From: Triatoma infestans | Taxonomy: Eukaryota; Arthropoda; Insecta; Hemiptera; Reduviidae | Length of the DNA stretch: 64,000 nucleotides | Reading direction: 5' to 3' | Assembly (NCBI GenBank): GCA_011037195.1 | Contig: JAAEAF010003519.1 | Span: 1 to 64,000, forward strand | In this document: piece by piece, positions 1 through 11,374 of the stretch | Numbering within the stretch: position 1 is the stretch's first letter | Layout of the letters: every line of letters begins with the position of its first letter | Translations under genes and position numbers: made by a program | The notes under the pieces: model-generated | The model's input: the letters and a program-made list of their open reading frames with translations, nothing else | What the model was told of the DNA's origin: nothing | Database searches by the model: none

Positions 1-979
1 AAGAAAGAAGAAGAAGAAACCTATTCCAATATGGATGAAACTTCGGTTTTTATAACAACCCAAAGAGCTAAGCGTTTTACAAGTCAAAAGCCGTAGAAAC
101 TGAAAGATTATTTTGTTTATATTTACAAATAAATTGTTATCGAATTGTCCAAAAAAGAATTAATTAAAGCTGATTGATGCGGCTTTATTTAAGTTTATCA
201 CGTTTTTTTTTTTCGTTTAAAAGGCCCCAACGGTTTTCTTTAAACTTGCTAACTAACTGTACAGAAATAAATCTAACACTTTCTCTAAACTTCCGTTTTA
301 GTTTAACACACGGTTCCATCATCAAGGTAAAATATTTAAGGACGTCTTTATTTTTAAAGAAGATTTTTCAATAAGAGCCAAACTTTTTTCCCTTAATTTA
401 CAAATTGTATATAATACCTTCATGTAGAATTTAGTAAAGAAATTTAAATATAAATCAAATTAATATATATTTTTATATTACAAGAGAAATGGGCAAAGGA
501 AAGGATGTCAATATTAAAAAAAAAAAAAAAAAATGTAAAAAAAAACACGTTCAATGAGTCATAATTTATCTATCACCAATGAACACTGAAACATGGGGAA
601 TTTTTTAATTTGTTGTGGTAATCAGACAGAATTAAAACACTTTAGTTGTTCAGTGGGTTTGATCAAGGTTAACAACATCAAGATCTTCTCGTGTTTAAAA
701 AAAAAACTATAATATTCTGAAACTTCCTCCACACCAAAAAAAAACTGTAAAAGAAATTTTTTAATATTTTATATTAAAAATTAAATAGATTTTCTCTAAA
801 TTTTTTTTTATTATTGTTTATTGTAATTAATAATTTGAACACATTTTATGTTTGGTAGGAAACTTGAAAGATTGATAAGTTTAAATAATGAAATCTAAAA
901 TGATCACTGAATTTAATCATTTGTCAATTTTACACAATTTAATCAAAAAGGATGTTTTTCTTTTAAGTAGATATATATT
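1..979. other. AT-rich sequence without recognised gene
   Basis: Opens with a short (AAG)n tract. Many A and T homopolymers follow (for example 515-532). No coding or mobile-element signal seen. Confidence 0.6.
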
Positions 980-1425
980 TGTAATAGGATCCGAAGAGCG
1001 GAGAAATATATTAAATGAATAAAAATTTAGTTACTCCTCGCCTAGGCCAGACTAGGAAGGGACAGTTCGATTCATATAAATAGAGCGACAGCAGTACAGT
1101 TCAGGACAGTTTAGGACCAGTCAGCAACCTATCTAACTATTTTCTTATTACTCAGCCAGTCTGTCTCTTTATATTTCTGTAATAGGATCCAAAGAGAGGG
1201 ATCCATAACATAGAGAGAGACAGAAATGTCAGGACCACTCTCTCGGCTATGGATCCCTCTCTTTGAATACTATTACATTTCTCTTGCTACCTAACTTCTC
1301 TTTTACTGAAAAGTCCTTGCTTTTTGTGTGTACTTTTCATTATACAGTCACATCTAGTTACAGTTACATCTAGTTTATTTCGCTAAAATCCATTCTCTTT
1401 AATTCTCTCTCTCCTTCTCACATCC
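980..1425 (+). mobile_element. LTR-like element, family B (copy 1)
   Basis: Begins TGTAATAGGATCCGAAGAG. A TATA-like ATAAATAG is followed by repeated CAGTTCAGGACAG-type motifs, as at an LTR promoter and start site, and the element ends near CCTTCTCACA. It aligns along its length with the reverse complement of 31117-31857, including GGCCAGAC, GTCAGCAACC, GCTACCTAACTTC and CATTATACAG. A 100-bp palindrome is inserted at 1178-1277. No matching target duplication found for the LTR itself, so the ends are approximate. Confidence 0.6.
1178..1277. mobile_element. 100-bp palindromic insertion with 4-bp target duplication
   Basis: Starts TGTAATAGGATCC and ends ACTATTACA. The arms 1178-1219 and about 1236-1277 are near-perfect inverted copies (both contain GAGAGGGATCC or its complement). 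TTTC precedes it at 1174-1177 and follows it at 1278-1281, and removing the insert restores the alignment of LTR family B. The terminal sequence is that of LTR family B itself. Confidence 0.65.
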
Positions 1426-1839
1426 ATTATATATTTACTACCAGTTTAAATAACTTAATACTTATTTCAAACATTTATTCAAAAAGTTGAATTTGAACAT
1501 AATTCAAAATATACATTAGTATGCAATTCGAAGAAAAGACAATACTCGCTACTAGCCACTGAGTGGAATTATGGAATCGAACCATATAGAACCAGCCAGT
1601 CATTTAAATCTTTATCACATTCAATAACCCTCCAGTTCAAAAACCCTACGCAAACAAAAACCAAATCCTCCCTTCTATGTCTCTAACCGCAATATTCATA
1701 ACGATCTTAGAGAATTCCATTTAACATTGAGATAACCCAACTCCCATTTTTCAAAAAAATTCCATTCCCAACTATGCTCTCATTCAAATCCACAAATCTA
1801 AGACCTCTAAACCGCCTCGACAACTGAAATATAATGGGG

Positions 1840-2146
1840 TTGTTGAGTAGAGAAATTAGGTTTGGTTAAATAAACGAGATATGTTGACACTAATATAATG
1901 TAGCTAAGTTTACACTAACTACGCTGGACTTTATAATGAAAATGATAAAATGAAAGTTGAGAGTAGAGATATGACACTATGCGATGTATGATTGTATCTG
2001 ATAGATACCCTGTAGATAATTCCCACTGGCTTATATACACAGGTTCCCCCACACTAGCCTGCCTAAGTCAGAGAGTACTCTCTGTTAACCAGAGAGGGCC
2101 TCTCTTCTCTCTGCTGTGGTTGCATTATCTTTGAGGTACCATTACA
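1840..2146 (-). mobile_element. LTR-like sequence (minus orientation)
   Basis: Read on the minus strand it begins TGTAATGGTACC, has GA/CT-rich stretches, a TATA-like TATATAAG and then a pyrimidine-rich leader, and ends near TGTCAACA or CAACAACC. The layout and first bases resemble LTR family B, but the internal sequence differs. No target duplication found. 1426-1839 upstream shows nothing recognisable. Confidence 0.4.
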
Positions 2147-2477
2147 GAAGCATCGGTTGAAGCCTCGCGACCAACTGCGTAAATGACTCTAATCCTGAGT
2201 CTTCTAATTTAATAGCATACTGTGATTACCATCTCTAGACGGATAATTTATTAAAAAAAAAAAAAAAAGTTAAAGAATATATTTGGGAATTATTTGATAA
2301 TAACTTTCCTCCAAAATATCAATTTTAATTAGTATTTAGTTTAGTGCTTCTCTAACTTTGTAGAATTTAGGAATTTATCTGAATATGAATAAAATTTTAT
2401 TGTAAATATTATTGAATGGAGGGTCATTAATAAAAAAAAAAAAAAAAAAACAAAGTAAGTGATAGTGTAAAAAAAAA

Positions 2478-3597
2478 AATGACTGGTGTATAACAATCAT
2501 ACGACTTTCATTTACTCCAATTTACAAGGTTATAATTAAACCATTTTTTTCAAATTTATAATTTTTACTAAATATTTAATTGTCTTCAATGTTATATGAA
2601 TGTGAGAATTTAAACCCTAATAAAGAACTTTTTTGAGAAAAACTTAAAACTCCCCTTCCCCCAAAACTCCCCTTAAATGAAATTTTTCGGAAAAATGTTA
2701 CCGACCAATGTGATAGGTCCCACCCTATAGTAAGTAAATATACAAAATTTAATGAAACCCTTCGTTGTTTTTATGGAGTAAATCGCAGAAAACTGACGAA
2801 AAGCAATTCCATTAAAGTCGCACTTCTAATCAACCGATTTTTCTTCAAATTCGGCATGATAACAATATAAGTGAATAGCTAAGTGGTTAGCGCACTGGTC
2901 TCCCACGCGGAGGTCCCGAGTTCGAGTCCAGTGCTGCCCTTATATTTTTTTCTTCCTAGGAGCCTCTACAGCTCACTGTCGGGTGATGGACAGTGTTGTT
3001 CACTGTAACGAGAGAACACTGTCCGGAAGCCGGCAGTGCACTGATAAGGCTCCAGGCGATAATGTCCCCTAGATGTTAACGCGCCTTAATAAAACAAAAA
3101 GAAATAGCAATATATTTAATTCTGATTAATCCAGTATAGAACATAGAATCGTTTTCTAAATAAAAAAAATATTACATTACAGTAAGGCATAACTACACTG
3201 GTTCCCGTAAATTCCCCAATGAATTTTCTCCAGAAAATGTTACTCGTTAAATGTGTATTTGGTCTAATAAGTTTCAAGTAAATCATTGGAGCCATATCCG
3301 AGAAAATGATAAACAAAAGAAACGTGAAAATTCATTCAGTAAGGTGGGGGTACTTCCGATTGATCGATTTTTAACCAAAACTTTATTGTCCAAGACTCCT
3401 GGTGTGGAAGGTACTTAAATGAAATATCAAATTTGAAGTTTTTACACCAATTACACCATTTGAACTTACAGATATACATTTTTAGAAAAAACACATTTTT
3501 CGGATTCTGGAGACTTCAGAACTTGTATTTCCGCAGTAAAAAGTTTCATATCGAAAATTTGATACGATTGCAGTATTTCTTCTTACCAGAATTGAGA
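2478..3597 (-). repeat. Repeat A, copy 1 (minus), interrupted by a SINE
   Basis: Starts with the complement of the family's 3' end (ACTGGTGT, then a decayed form of ACTTTCTCTTACTCC) and runs to GATATCGAAAATTTGATACG and CAGTATTTCTTCTTACC, the complement of the family's 5' end. Internal marks such as CACTTC followed by CGATTTTT, and GGAGCC followed by GAGAAAAT, recur in the other copies. SINE-1 lies inside at 2873-3101. 2147-2477 before it is AT-rich with A-tracts and nothing recognised. Confidence 0.6.
2873..3101 (+). mobile_element. tRNA-derived SINE-1, copy 1
   Basis: The tRNA-like head has an A-box-like GCTAAGTGGTTAGCGC (about 2878-2893) and a B box GAGTTCGAGTCC (2918-2929). The body contains CTTCCTAGGAGCCTC, GGACAGTGTTGTTC, GAGAACACTGTCC and CGGCAGTGCACTG, and ends GCGCCTTAATAAAA. 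Flanks AACAATATA (about 2861-2869) and AGCAATATA (about 3105-3113) look like a slightly diverged target duplication. Transcription would be by RNA polymerase III from the internal boxes. Confidence 0.85.
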
Positions 3598-4074
3598 TAC
3601 ATTTCGAATTACCTCTTTGTTTTCTTGTAAATGGATTCGCTTTGTCAATACGTTTCCATAAGACTGAAGTATAGAATTTAACTTTACAAATGGTTAATTT
3701 ATTTATTAAGAAAAATCGAAATGAAAAGAAGCTCTTTAGGATGAATCATTTACTAGATCTATAAATAGAAAAGGCTTTTTATATAAAGAAGAAGAAGAAG
3801 CAGACTGGCCGCCTCTACATGAATAATAGCAAGTCTATTTACTGCTAATTACCCAGTGTGATTATTAATCTTTTAAAGGAATACAGTCAAGTCTTTTCAT
3901 TTATCAAAGTCTCCATGTCGGTAGCTTAAAAACAAAAAAAAAAAACCCTTATCAGAATTAATTAATTTTGTGCAAAATATTTCATTTATAATGTTATAGT
4001 TCCTTCCTGTTAGATTTAGTAAACTAAAAAAATTATTTCAATTTATAAACTGAATATTAAGTTTGAACTTTTTG

Positions 4075-4250
4075 CGGTTTTCACTTTTTCAATTTACTGA
4101 CCACATATATAAAGACCAATTTCTAAAAACTACACTTCGGATTCCAAGGACCTCAATATATATATTTCCGGTGGAAACTAGATATCACAAAAATTTAATC
4201 CTAGTAAGAGGAAGTATTGCGATCGTGTCAGAATATGCCCTGGATGCTCA
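4075..4250. repeat. Repeat A fragments meeting head to head
   Basis: 4110-4195 matches repeat A on the minus strand (ACCAATTTCTAAAAAC, CTCAATATATATATTTCCGG). 4199-4235 matches the 5' end on the plus strand (CCTAGTAAGAGGAAGTATTG, then ATCGTGTCA). The two meet as an inverted junction. 3600-4074 before it has no recognised feature apart from a short (AAG)n tract at 3787-3800. Confidence 0.5.
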
Positions 4251-4254
4251 GTAG

Positions 4255-4880
4255 TTAGAGCCGTGTTTTAGATCAGTTTTAGTTTTTCAATTACCCAATT
4301 TTTTTATTATTATTTTTTAATAAGACAAATAGAGAATAAATAGAAACTAAATTACATAAATTCTATTCTAATATTTTTTTTTAGGAACACATCTTGTTTG
4401 AGCGTAATTTGCACAATAGTAAATAAGATCCGCTAGACGGTTGCTTGAACATATTCATCGCTCGGCAGCGTCTGCCCTAGGGGTGGACAACCCGGACATT
4501 TGTCCGGAGCGCCAAAATTTAAGGTCACCATTTTGGTTGTAAGTGTGAAAAAAGTATTGATGTGTTAACATGCATATACTTCTCTGAACAGAATAGCATT
4601 AGCACGCCAGCAGAGTGCTGTTTCAGCTTGTGTTTGAACATGCATAGATTTGCTTATTACTTACGTCTAATTCTAAAAGAGCGGTTTCATTTTTCAATAG
4701 CATTATTCTTACTATTACGTCGGTAAAGATAACCAGTGGAAGTTCATAAAAATATGTACCTTTATTTTAAAAAAATATATGTATTCTTAAGGGGCGGCAA
4801 TTTGTCTTTTTGTCTGAGGTTACGTAGCCGCTAGAGCGGGGCGCTGCTGGCGGTAACCGGGTGCGCAGGCAGGTTGTGGA
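4255..4880. other. Unassigned sequence
   Basis: AT-rich with a moderately GC-rich patch (4425-4520 and 4790-4880). No frame or repeat recognised. The last part may belong to the LINE fragment that follows. Confidence 0.4.
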
Positions 4881-5232
4881 ACCCTTACTGAACATTTTGG
4901 TTTAAGCAGACAACTCTTTGTAATGGGGGTTCATGCCACAACACTTTTTGTAGAGTTTGTGAGATGTAAGAAAAAAAAAAACACACATCCATTTGTAAGA
5001 TATTCAGCTTAATTTGTGAGGAAATTAATTTTATCACCTTCAGTCGAAATAGGATATCTGTGGAAGAGCTTAGAGTTCGGATTTGATCGGATCGAAGTAT
5101 ATGTTAGGTGGTTTACACCCGACTTATTGCTTCTTTTTTTTTCTTTGGGATAGCCACATTGGTTCAGAAGGACTTTGGATAGCGTAGGGCTTGAAAATTC
5201 ATACACCACTGACGAATAATAAAAATAATAAT
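4880..5232 (+). mobile_element. I-type LINE 3' end, decayed copy
   Basis: Matches the better copy at 32708-33349: TTTTGGTTTAAGCAGACA, TTTTTGTAGAGTTTGTGAGA, GGAATA-like AATAGGATATCTGT followed by GGAAGAGCTTAGAG, then GACTTTGGATAGCGTAGGG near the end and an AATAATAAAAATAATAAT tail. Reading frame lost and the 5' end truncated. The TAA-type tail is typical of I-clade elements. Confidence 0.7.
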
Positions 5233-5301
5233 AGAGGCATCCATTGTTATCTGGATTCTTACATTATGTTACATTTTAAAGTAAAGTAATGACTATTTTG
5301 T

Positions 5302-5484
5302 CAGGCGGGCTTAATGTCCAACTACCAAATTAGGTGTCGTGGACGGTGTCGGAAGCACTTACTTTACTATTAAATTTTTTTTTGTTAACAAATACATAAA
5401 ATTTAGCAGTTAAACGCGGGACTCGAACTGGGGACCTCCCACTTACAAGTCCACGCTCATAACCACTACACCATCACCCGCCCC
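5302..5484 (-). mobile_element. tRNA-derived SINE, second type
   Basis: On the minus strand the head (about 5484 down to 5415) reads GTGTAGTGGTTATGAGC (A box) and CAGTTCGAGTCCCG (B box), about 70 nt of tRNA-like sequence. It is followed by an A-rich linker and a short body (GTGCTTCCGACACC, GACATTAAGCCCGC). The body differs from SINE-1. Confidence 0.65.
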
Positions 5485-5489
5485 ATTAT

Positions 5490-7175
5490 GTTACATTTTA
5501 TTAAACTTCAACTTTATTTCTCACTATTTTTCTCAAGTTTCTTTAATAAATGCTTTTAATTGAAGCAAAAAAAAAAAAGTTAAAGTTACCTATGTACGTA
5601 AGGTACACATAAATTTTGAAATATAGACAAAACAGTTAATAGAAATATAGGAATAAATCCCATAGCTGTCAATATATTTCAATGACTAGTACAAGAACAT
5701 AAAAAAAAAAAGAAGACAAGACATAGACACTTTATAAATAAGAACATAGACACTTTATAAATAAGATCATAATAAATTATTGATGGAACTTACAAAAGAA
5801 ACTTGCATTTAAGTCCCTGTTTTTTTCTTATACTAAACTGTCAATAAAGTTATTAGTCTTCTACAATAAAGTCAAGTATATTTATAATCAGAACATGTCA
5901 CAGTGGAAATTTATAATTCTTCTTTATAGAAAATAATTAAAAAAAACCTTAACACGACAAGATTAGATATTTTGAGTTTTTTTACTGTAGAGGTTTTTTA
6001 AGTATAAAATATCTGTCTACAAATTTTACTGTTAATTTTATAAAAAAATAAAAGTAAACTAGAAAGGGAGCATTAGAGACCAGAATTTACCTACGTTGCA
6101 ACAACCAATAATATAATATTAAAATTAACATAACAAGTTATTGCATTCAATTAGAGTAAATTTGTTCATATTACATAACACAGGAAGGCATTATTTTAAA
6201 TTAATATTTATTATTTTATTATATTTATTATAATTTTTATATTTTAGGTCAAACTATAATTCTACTCGATGGTTTTTAGTAATATTGTTACTTTTGACTA
6301 GAAAACTATCATGATTATAAAAAATAAACAGATATGTGTATAATTTTTTCGAAATTTTAATACCAAAAACTTATGTCAGAAAAATTTTGTTTAAAGTTTC
6401 ATTAGCTCGAGAATTTTATTATTTTTAACAATATTAAACCCGATATTTCAATTCTTTTCCATTTAAACTGACCATTCCAGTATTATTAATCATCCTCATA
6501 TGACTAATAATTCTTTTTTTAAGAAATTATATGATTATAGTATAATATGTATATTTATTATATAAATATGATATTATTATGATATCCTAAATTGTGTCCC
6601 TGTAAATGTTGTAAGTTGCATTTACCAATATATTACCATATCTTGTATTTTTTGGTTGCACAATAATTAAATTCATTACGCAAAAACAAGTTTACTTTGT
6701 TGCAGTATTGTGTTATTTTTTGATTAATTATAAAAATTCATTTTTTTTTTTTTTGCTTTTTTTTTTGTTCTAGTTATTTAAAAATTCTTATTTTATTTTC
6801 ACTTATTTCACTCAGTAGGAGGGTATTCGATTGTGTTAAATTTATGAAATTGAATTTACAAAGAAAAAGTATTTGTATATAAGTATAAGAAGAAACTTTT
6901 GATGGAGGATAGAAAGGAATATTTTTTTTGTGGGAGAAGAGGAGGTGAAAGAAAAACCCCTGAGGAAGAATTTATAGTGATGTAAGAGAAAGTCGGAAGC
7001 GAGAAACACGAAAAGCGAAGGTCCAAGGGGAAAATGCGAAGGAATGGGAGATCCCAAAATTCTACTTTGGCTGACACGAATTTCTAATGGAATATTTAGT
7101 GGAAAAGAAATTTCACTAGACCGCGTACCGAATAGTATTTGAGCCATGTCTTAGCAATCGCAGGAGTGATCCCGA
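5490..7175. other. Long AT-rich stretch, no gene recognised
   Basis: Dominated by A/T tracts. 6840-7140 is purine-rich on the plus strand and gives minus-strand frames full of Ser, Phe and Leu, which look compositional rather than coding. Confidence 0.55.
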
Positions 7176-7179
7176 TTGA

Positions 7180-7795
7180 TCTTCAGGCCAGAGAGAGAGA
7201 CTGGAGGTGTGGGAGAGCAAGGCAGAGCCAGCCGAAGCGAATGCCAGGCTGAGGGCCAGACGGGCCACGCTGCGAAGGTGGCAGGAGCGTTAAAAGAATG
7301 AGCAACGCGGTAGGGGGACCGCGAGGCTCATCCCCAGTCTGTCGGAATGGATAAGTAGGTTCGACTACATCCTCACCCAATTTCTTACAGGGGATGGATG
7401 TTTTGCCGCGTACCTGTGAAAGGTAGGGAAAATGTGAGCCCGTCGTGCATCTACGAGATTCAGATCGAGATGATGCTTCCATACCTTTTTAGATGTGGGA
7501 AATGGGAGCGAGAACAGCAAAGACTGGAAGCCGAAATCGGGAGAATATCGCCGGAGACGGTGGTGACGGCCACGCTCGCCTGGGGGGACCGTTGGGATTG
7601 GGTGGCTACCTTTGTCCGGACGGTCCTAAGGATGAAGATTGTAGACATGAATAGGCACCTCGACCTCCCGAAGACGGGGCCCACGTTGGCGTTTCGAGGC
7701 ACCACAAGCAGTTCCGGGGTGAACAAGTGCCTGTGAGGAAGGGGGAGATTTTAGTGGGTGCAAATCCCACACTTTTGTGCGTAGGCATTAACAAA
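7180..7795 (+). pseudogene. R1/I-type non-LTR retrotransposon, C-terminal remnant
   Basis: In shifting plus frames I read ATLRRWQER (stop) then GTARLIPSLSEWISR, LTQFLTGDGCFAAYL, and later LFRCGKWERE with QQRLEAEIGRISPETVV and FVRTVLRMK. This is the usual order of the reverse-transcriptase tail of R1-like LINEs: a WQ-x-RW block, R-LIP-W, LTGHGCF-x-YL, a C-x-W-x-ER zinc-knuckle tail and a closing V-x-FV-x-VLR-x-K helix. At least three stops (7291-7293, 7408-7410, 7429-7431) and frameshifts break it. The 3' end has GTGGGTGCAAATCCCACAC followed by an A-run. More GC-rich than its surroundings, as expected for an inserted element. Confidence 0.75.
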
Positions 7796-8187
7796 AAAAA
7801 TCTTAGGTCTATTTATCTTCTATTAATTCATAAGAGTGGAAAGAAATGGTGTGCAAAATGCAAAGCGTTATCTCTAAAATATTACGCAGAATTGTGGCCA
7901 AAAAAAAAATTAGAAGTGAACTTTGATAAAGCAATTCTGGCATTACAATAGCAGATAAGTCATGCAAGGATAATTTATTCATTGCGGGACAGATACCTTC
8001 AAAATTTACATACCAAAGAAAGGGGAATCCCCAGATTAAAGGCAATTCAATATTACTACTTGGCTACTTAATTTTATTTTGTAACATACTCTGTTTAGTA
8101 AGCCGTGATTAGAATTTAATGAAATCTTCTGGGAAACACTCAAACTTAACTTACTCTTATTATTATTTTTTCTTTCATTTATTTATT
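7796..8187. other. Unassigned AT-rich sequence
   Basis: No conserved frame or repeat seen. The short frames here are interrupted and unlike any known protein. Confidence 0.5.
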
Positions 8188-8415
8188 TATTAAGGCGCGG
8201 CAACATCTGTGGTCATTGGCGCCCGGAGCTTTCTCAGTGCACTGCCCGGCTCTGGACAGTGTTCTTTCGTTGCAGACAACACTGTCCATAAGCGGGCAAC
8301 GAGCTGTAGAGGCTCCTAGGAAGAAAAAAAAATTTAAGGATAGCACAGCTGGACTCGAAACCGGGTCCTACGCATAGGAGTCCAGTACGCTAACCACTTA
8401 GCCAATCCCTTCCCT
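8188..8415 (-). mobile_element. tRNA-derived SINE-1, copy 2
   Basis: Reverse complement of SINE-1. The tail end TTAAGGCGCG is at 8190 and the body has TTGGCGCCCGGAGC, GGACAGTGTTCTTTCG, GACAACACTGTCC and CTCCTAGGAAGAAAA. The decayed B box (GGACTCGAAACCGG on plus) and A box (CGCTAACCACTTAGCC) are near 8350 and 8390. Confidence 0.85.
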
Positions 8416-8584
8416 TTTTTTTCACTACTGTTATTACAATTGATAAATTTCATAACATTACATGAAACTTGGAAATGTTTATTCAAACACAAGCATAACA
8501 GCACAGGAACAGTTAACACTATAATCCAATATTGAACATATTCAACATTTAATATGGCGTCACAGATTCTTCAGTACACCCCCA

Positions 8585-8900
8585 ATAAAATCAATTTTTA
8601 AAATCAAAATAGTTTAAGTAAAAGTGAAATTACGTTATATTTGTACAATTAGCATTTCATCTTCAAAAGAAAATCGCTATAGCTATTTTGGTGGGGGGGG
8701 AAAAAAGGGGGTCCAAAAAAAACTCAAAAACCGGTTAACTAGGTTTTCCTCAAATTTGAAAATTCTAACAATGCTTTTAAAGTAGGTCAATATTATGTAA
8801 TTGGGCAAATTGTACTTAAGTGGACTTTAAAAAAAATTGCATGTTTCTGTGCCCCCCACCCCCCCACCGCGCACAAAATACCCCAAAAAAATCAATTTGA
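8585..8900. repeat. Short direct repeat flanking G- and C-tracts
   Basis: AATAAAATCAATTTTTAAA near 8586 and AAAAAATCAATTTGAAAA near 8884 are similar. Between them lie an 8-G run plus a 5-G run (8693-8711) and two C-runs (8850-8867). No gene; origin unknown. Confidence 0.35.
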
Positions 8901-10080
8901 AAATATTTTAAATCAAAATGATAGGATATTTATCTGCTTAGTAAGTGTATTAAGTTTAGAATAATTATGGAGTAAAACGTGAAAAATTGACGAAAGATAA
9001 AGAAACTTCTATTTCAAGAAGAGAAAGAATAATCATTGTTTGACATTCCCATGATCTGTCGTATGCGATATATTTTGTTCACACACACGCACACCATTCC
9101 CTAAAAAAAAAAAAAGTTTCAAAACATGTATTTCGGAAAGAAACTCAATTTCGAAATACATAGGCCTTAGGATCGCAATAGGTAGGCTTTCTACTTATCA
9201 GCAATGAGATAAAATTAAAAGAAATGTGGACTGTTTTGAAGTGTACACAATAATAGTATATATACGTATATATATATATATATATCCCTTAAATTATTTA
9301 ACGAGATTAATCTAAGTTAATGACCCTAAAGTTAAACATATGTTTATTATGTGGTACGCATAATAGTGTGATCATTGTGATAGTAGTAGTAGTAGTAAAC
9401 ATTATAGTTTATCAGAGAGTGAAGGAGGAGGTGGTGGGGAAGGTCTGTTAAAACTATCTGGTTACAAGACTGTCAAAACATTCGAGATACTAACTTTTGA
9501 TTATTCTGTTTGTTATGAACATTCAATTCGAAGTGTTTGTAACAAAAACTAAAATGATCGTTCATCCATGAACGCCGCACGCCCCATATAAAAACAGTAT
9601 GTTGTTACAATAGACATTATAACATGAAGGGGACCGATGAAGGAATATTCTATCTAGTGTGGTATAAAAGTATAAAGAGTGTCATACAAACACACACACG
9701 CACACATTTCTAATAGGGTTGTTTAGTGAAATTATTGTGTCATTCTATACGGCGCACCACACCAGCGCTGTCTGCTGTTATTCAAGAATCTATTTTAATC
9801 TAGTGATGATTTTATTTTTATTTAGTTTTCATCTCAAATTACTTAATATATTTACAACTTGTTTTTGTTCATAATATCTTAAGAAATTTTAAATGTCCAC
9901 TACCTTTAATAATATATTTGTAACTATGTCAATTAATTAATATAAGTTATTTACTAAAAGGATACGATTATAAAACAATTTATAAACCAGAAGCTTCTAT
10001 CCTATATTAGGAATGGATCTAGGTATAGTTCCATTCAACATTTCCTCAAGTCGCCCTTCATGGTCTCTTCATTTTTTTAT
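8901..10080. other. AT-rich sequence with simple repeats
   Basis: Contains (TA)n near 9260-9285 and (TAG)n near 9381-9398. No coding or mobile-element signal recognised. Confidence 0.55.
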
Positions 10081-10084
10081 TTTT

Positions 10085-10322
10085 TTTAATTTAAAGTGTG
10101 GGCGCGTCAACAGCAATGGTCATTGGCGCCCGGAGCCTTCTCAGTGCACTGCCGGCCTCCAGACAGTGTTGTCTCGTTATAAACAACTCTGGCCACCACC
10201 GGAAAGTGAGTTGTAGAGGCTTCTAGGTTGAGAAAATCTATTAAAGGCAGCACCGCTGGACTAGAACCTGGGTCCTCTGCGTGGGAGTCTAGTGCTCTCA
10301 ACACTGAGCTAATCCTTCCCTC
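10085..10322 (-). mobile_element. tRNA-derived SINE-1, copy 3
   Basis: Same order as the other SINE-1 copies in reverse: GGCGCGTCAACAGC, ATTGGCGCCCGGAGCC, GTGCACTGCCGGCC, GAGTTGTAGAGGCTTC, then the tRNA-like head (B box complement TGGACTAGAACCTGGG, anticodon region GCGTGGGAGTC, A-box complement ACACTGAGCTAATCC). Confidence 0.85.
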
Positions 10323-11095
10323 TCTTTAATTTATTCCCCCCATCATGTTTCACACCTACATTCTGCTGCACTTCAAATATATTCTGTATGTTTCGTATTT
10401 CAATTTCTCACTTTCTTTCTTTTTTAGTACTGTGTTAATGAACCATATTACTAAAAAACGAATTATTAAATCCCGGCTATTATAAAACCTGATCTGAACA
10501 GTTTTAATTTACGGCTCCGAAATTCGGACCACTCCTCCCACTTTGTCAAATAGGAAAATATTGCGACAAATTATAAGCCGTCTGTCGGTAGGACTGCAGA
10601 AGAACAGAGTATCCAACTGAGAGATTTACGAAGTGCTCAACGTGATCACCATTTGATACTCAACTCAGGTAATGTAAGGTGGCCAGAATGGAATCCCAAA
10701 TATAATATTCCGGGTGAACATTTTGGATTCGCAGATTGGATGTCCAGAGAAGTTGTGGTTCTGGTGGGGTATCTGAGTGCGTATCGGATATTAGACTGTT
10801 GCACAGATATTATTGGTGGAAACCATAACCCGGAAATCCTATTAGAATTTCGAATTTGTGTTTTCACGGAATGTTTTAATTTTTTTTTTTTTATTTGCAG
10901 AGTAAACAAAAAAAAAGTAAAGCGTTTTCAAAGCATAATATTCGAACAGTTTAAATCGGAAACTAAAAATCGCTGCAATTTTGAAATTTCTTTTGATTAC
11001 ATCCAACGGCCCTATAAGGTTTCCATCAAACTAAATGGTTCCTTGCGATTTTCTTACAAAAAGCTCGAACAATTTTTCTGGAAAGTTATTATATG
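10323..11095. other. Unassigned; one open frame of doubtful meaning
   Basis: A 147-codon plus frame at 10653-11096 is open but resembles no family I know. Its middle contains a T-run and TTTGCAG at 10881-10900 that looks like a splice acceptor. Base composition does not differ from neighbouring non-coding DNA, so I do not call a gene. Confidence 0.3.
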
Positions 11096-11098
11096 AAA

Positions 11099-11372
11099 GT
11101 CCTCACGCGTTGGTCTAGTGGCTAGCGCACTCGTCTTTCGTGCGAGAATTCAGGGTTCGATTCCAGTGAGGACAAAGTCGGTGTTGACTCAGATCGTGAT
11201 AAAAAGTGGGAAGCTATAGTTAGTAGCGCCCTAGGTAGCGAAAACCGGAACCAAACGGCCTGGAAACTGCTGCGGCGTGCTTACCACACGTTCCCTATTC
11301 AAATTGCCGTCTGTCAAGCATTGGCCCTTCATGGGCTGTTGTGCCGTAGGTTTTTTTTTTTTTATTATTATA
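11099..11372 (+). mobile_element. SINE with a tRNA-Glu-like head
   Basis: The head 11099-11173 folds by eye into a tRNA-like shape: a 7-bp acceptor stem (GTCCTCA with TGAGGAC), A box TTGGTCTAGTGGCTAGCGC, an anticodon stem CTCGT/GCGAG around a 7-nt loop whose centre reads TTC (Glu), and B box GGTTCGATTCC. The T stem is poorly paired. An unrelated body (GGAACCAAACGGCCTGG, CATTGGCCCTTCATGG) and a T-run at 11351-11363 follow, so this is a SINE rather than a working tRNA gene. Confidence 0.75.
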
Positions 11373-11374
11373 AT

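Noticed and set aside
980..1425. Target duplication for LTR family B
   Set aside because: Flanks were compared at 980/1425, 31117/31857 and 45609/45943 and none match, so exact ends are not claimed.
5415..5484. Functional tRNA gene on the minus strand
   Set aside because: The A and B boxes are good, but it continues into a non-tRNA body like other SINEs and no full set of stems was evident.
10653..11096. 147-codon plus frame
   Set aside because: No recognisable motif, residue bias typical of AT-rich DNA and a T-run coding for a poly-Phe stretch.
11099..11173. Functional tRNA-Glu gene
   Set aside because: The T stem does not pair and a SINE body with a T-run follows instead of a pol III terminator next to the tRNA.
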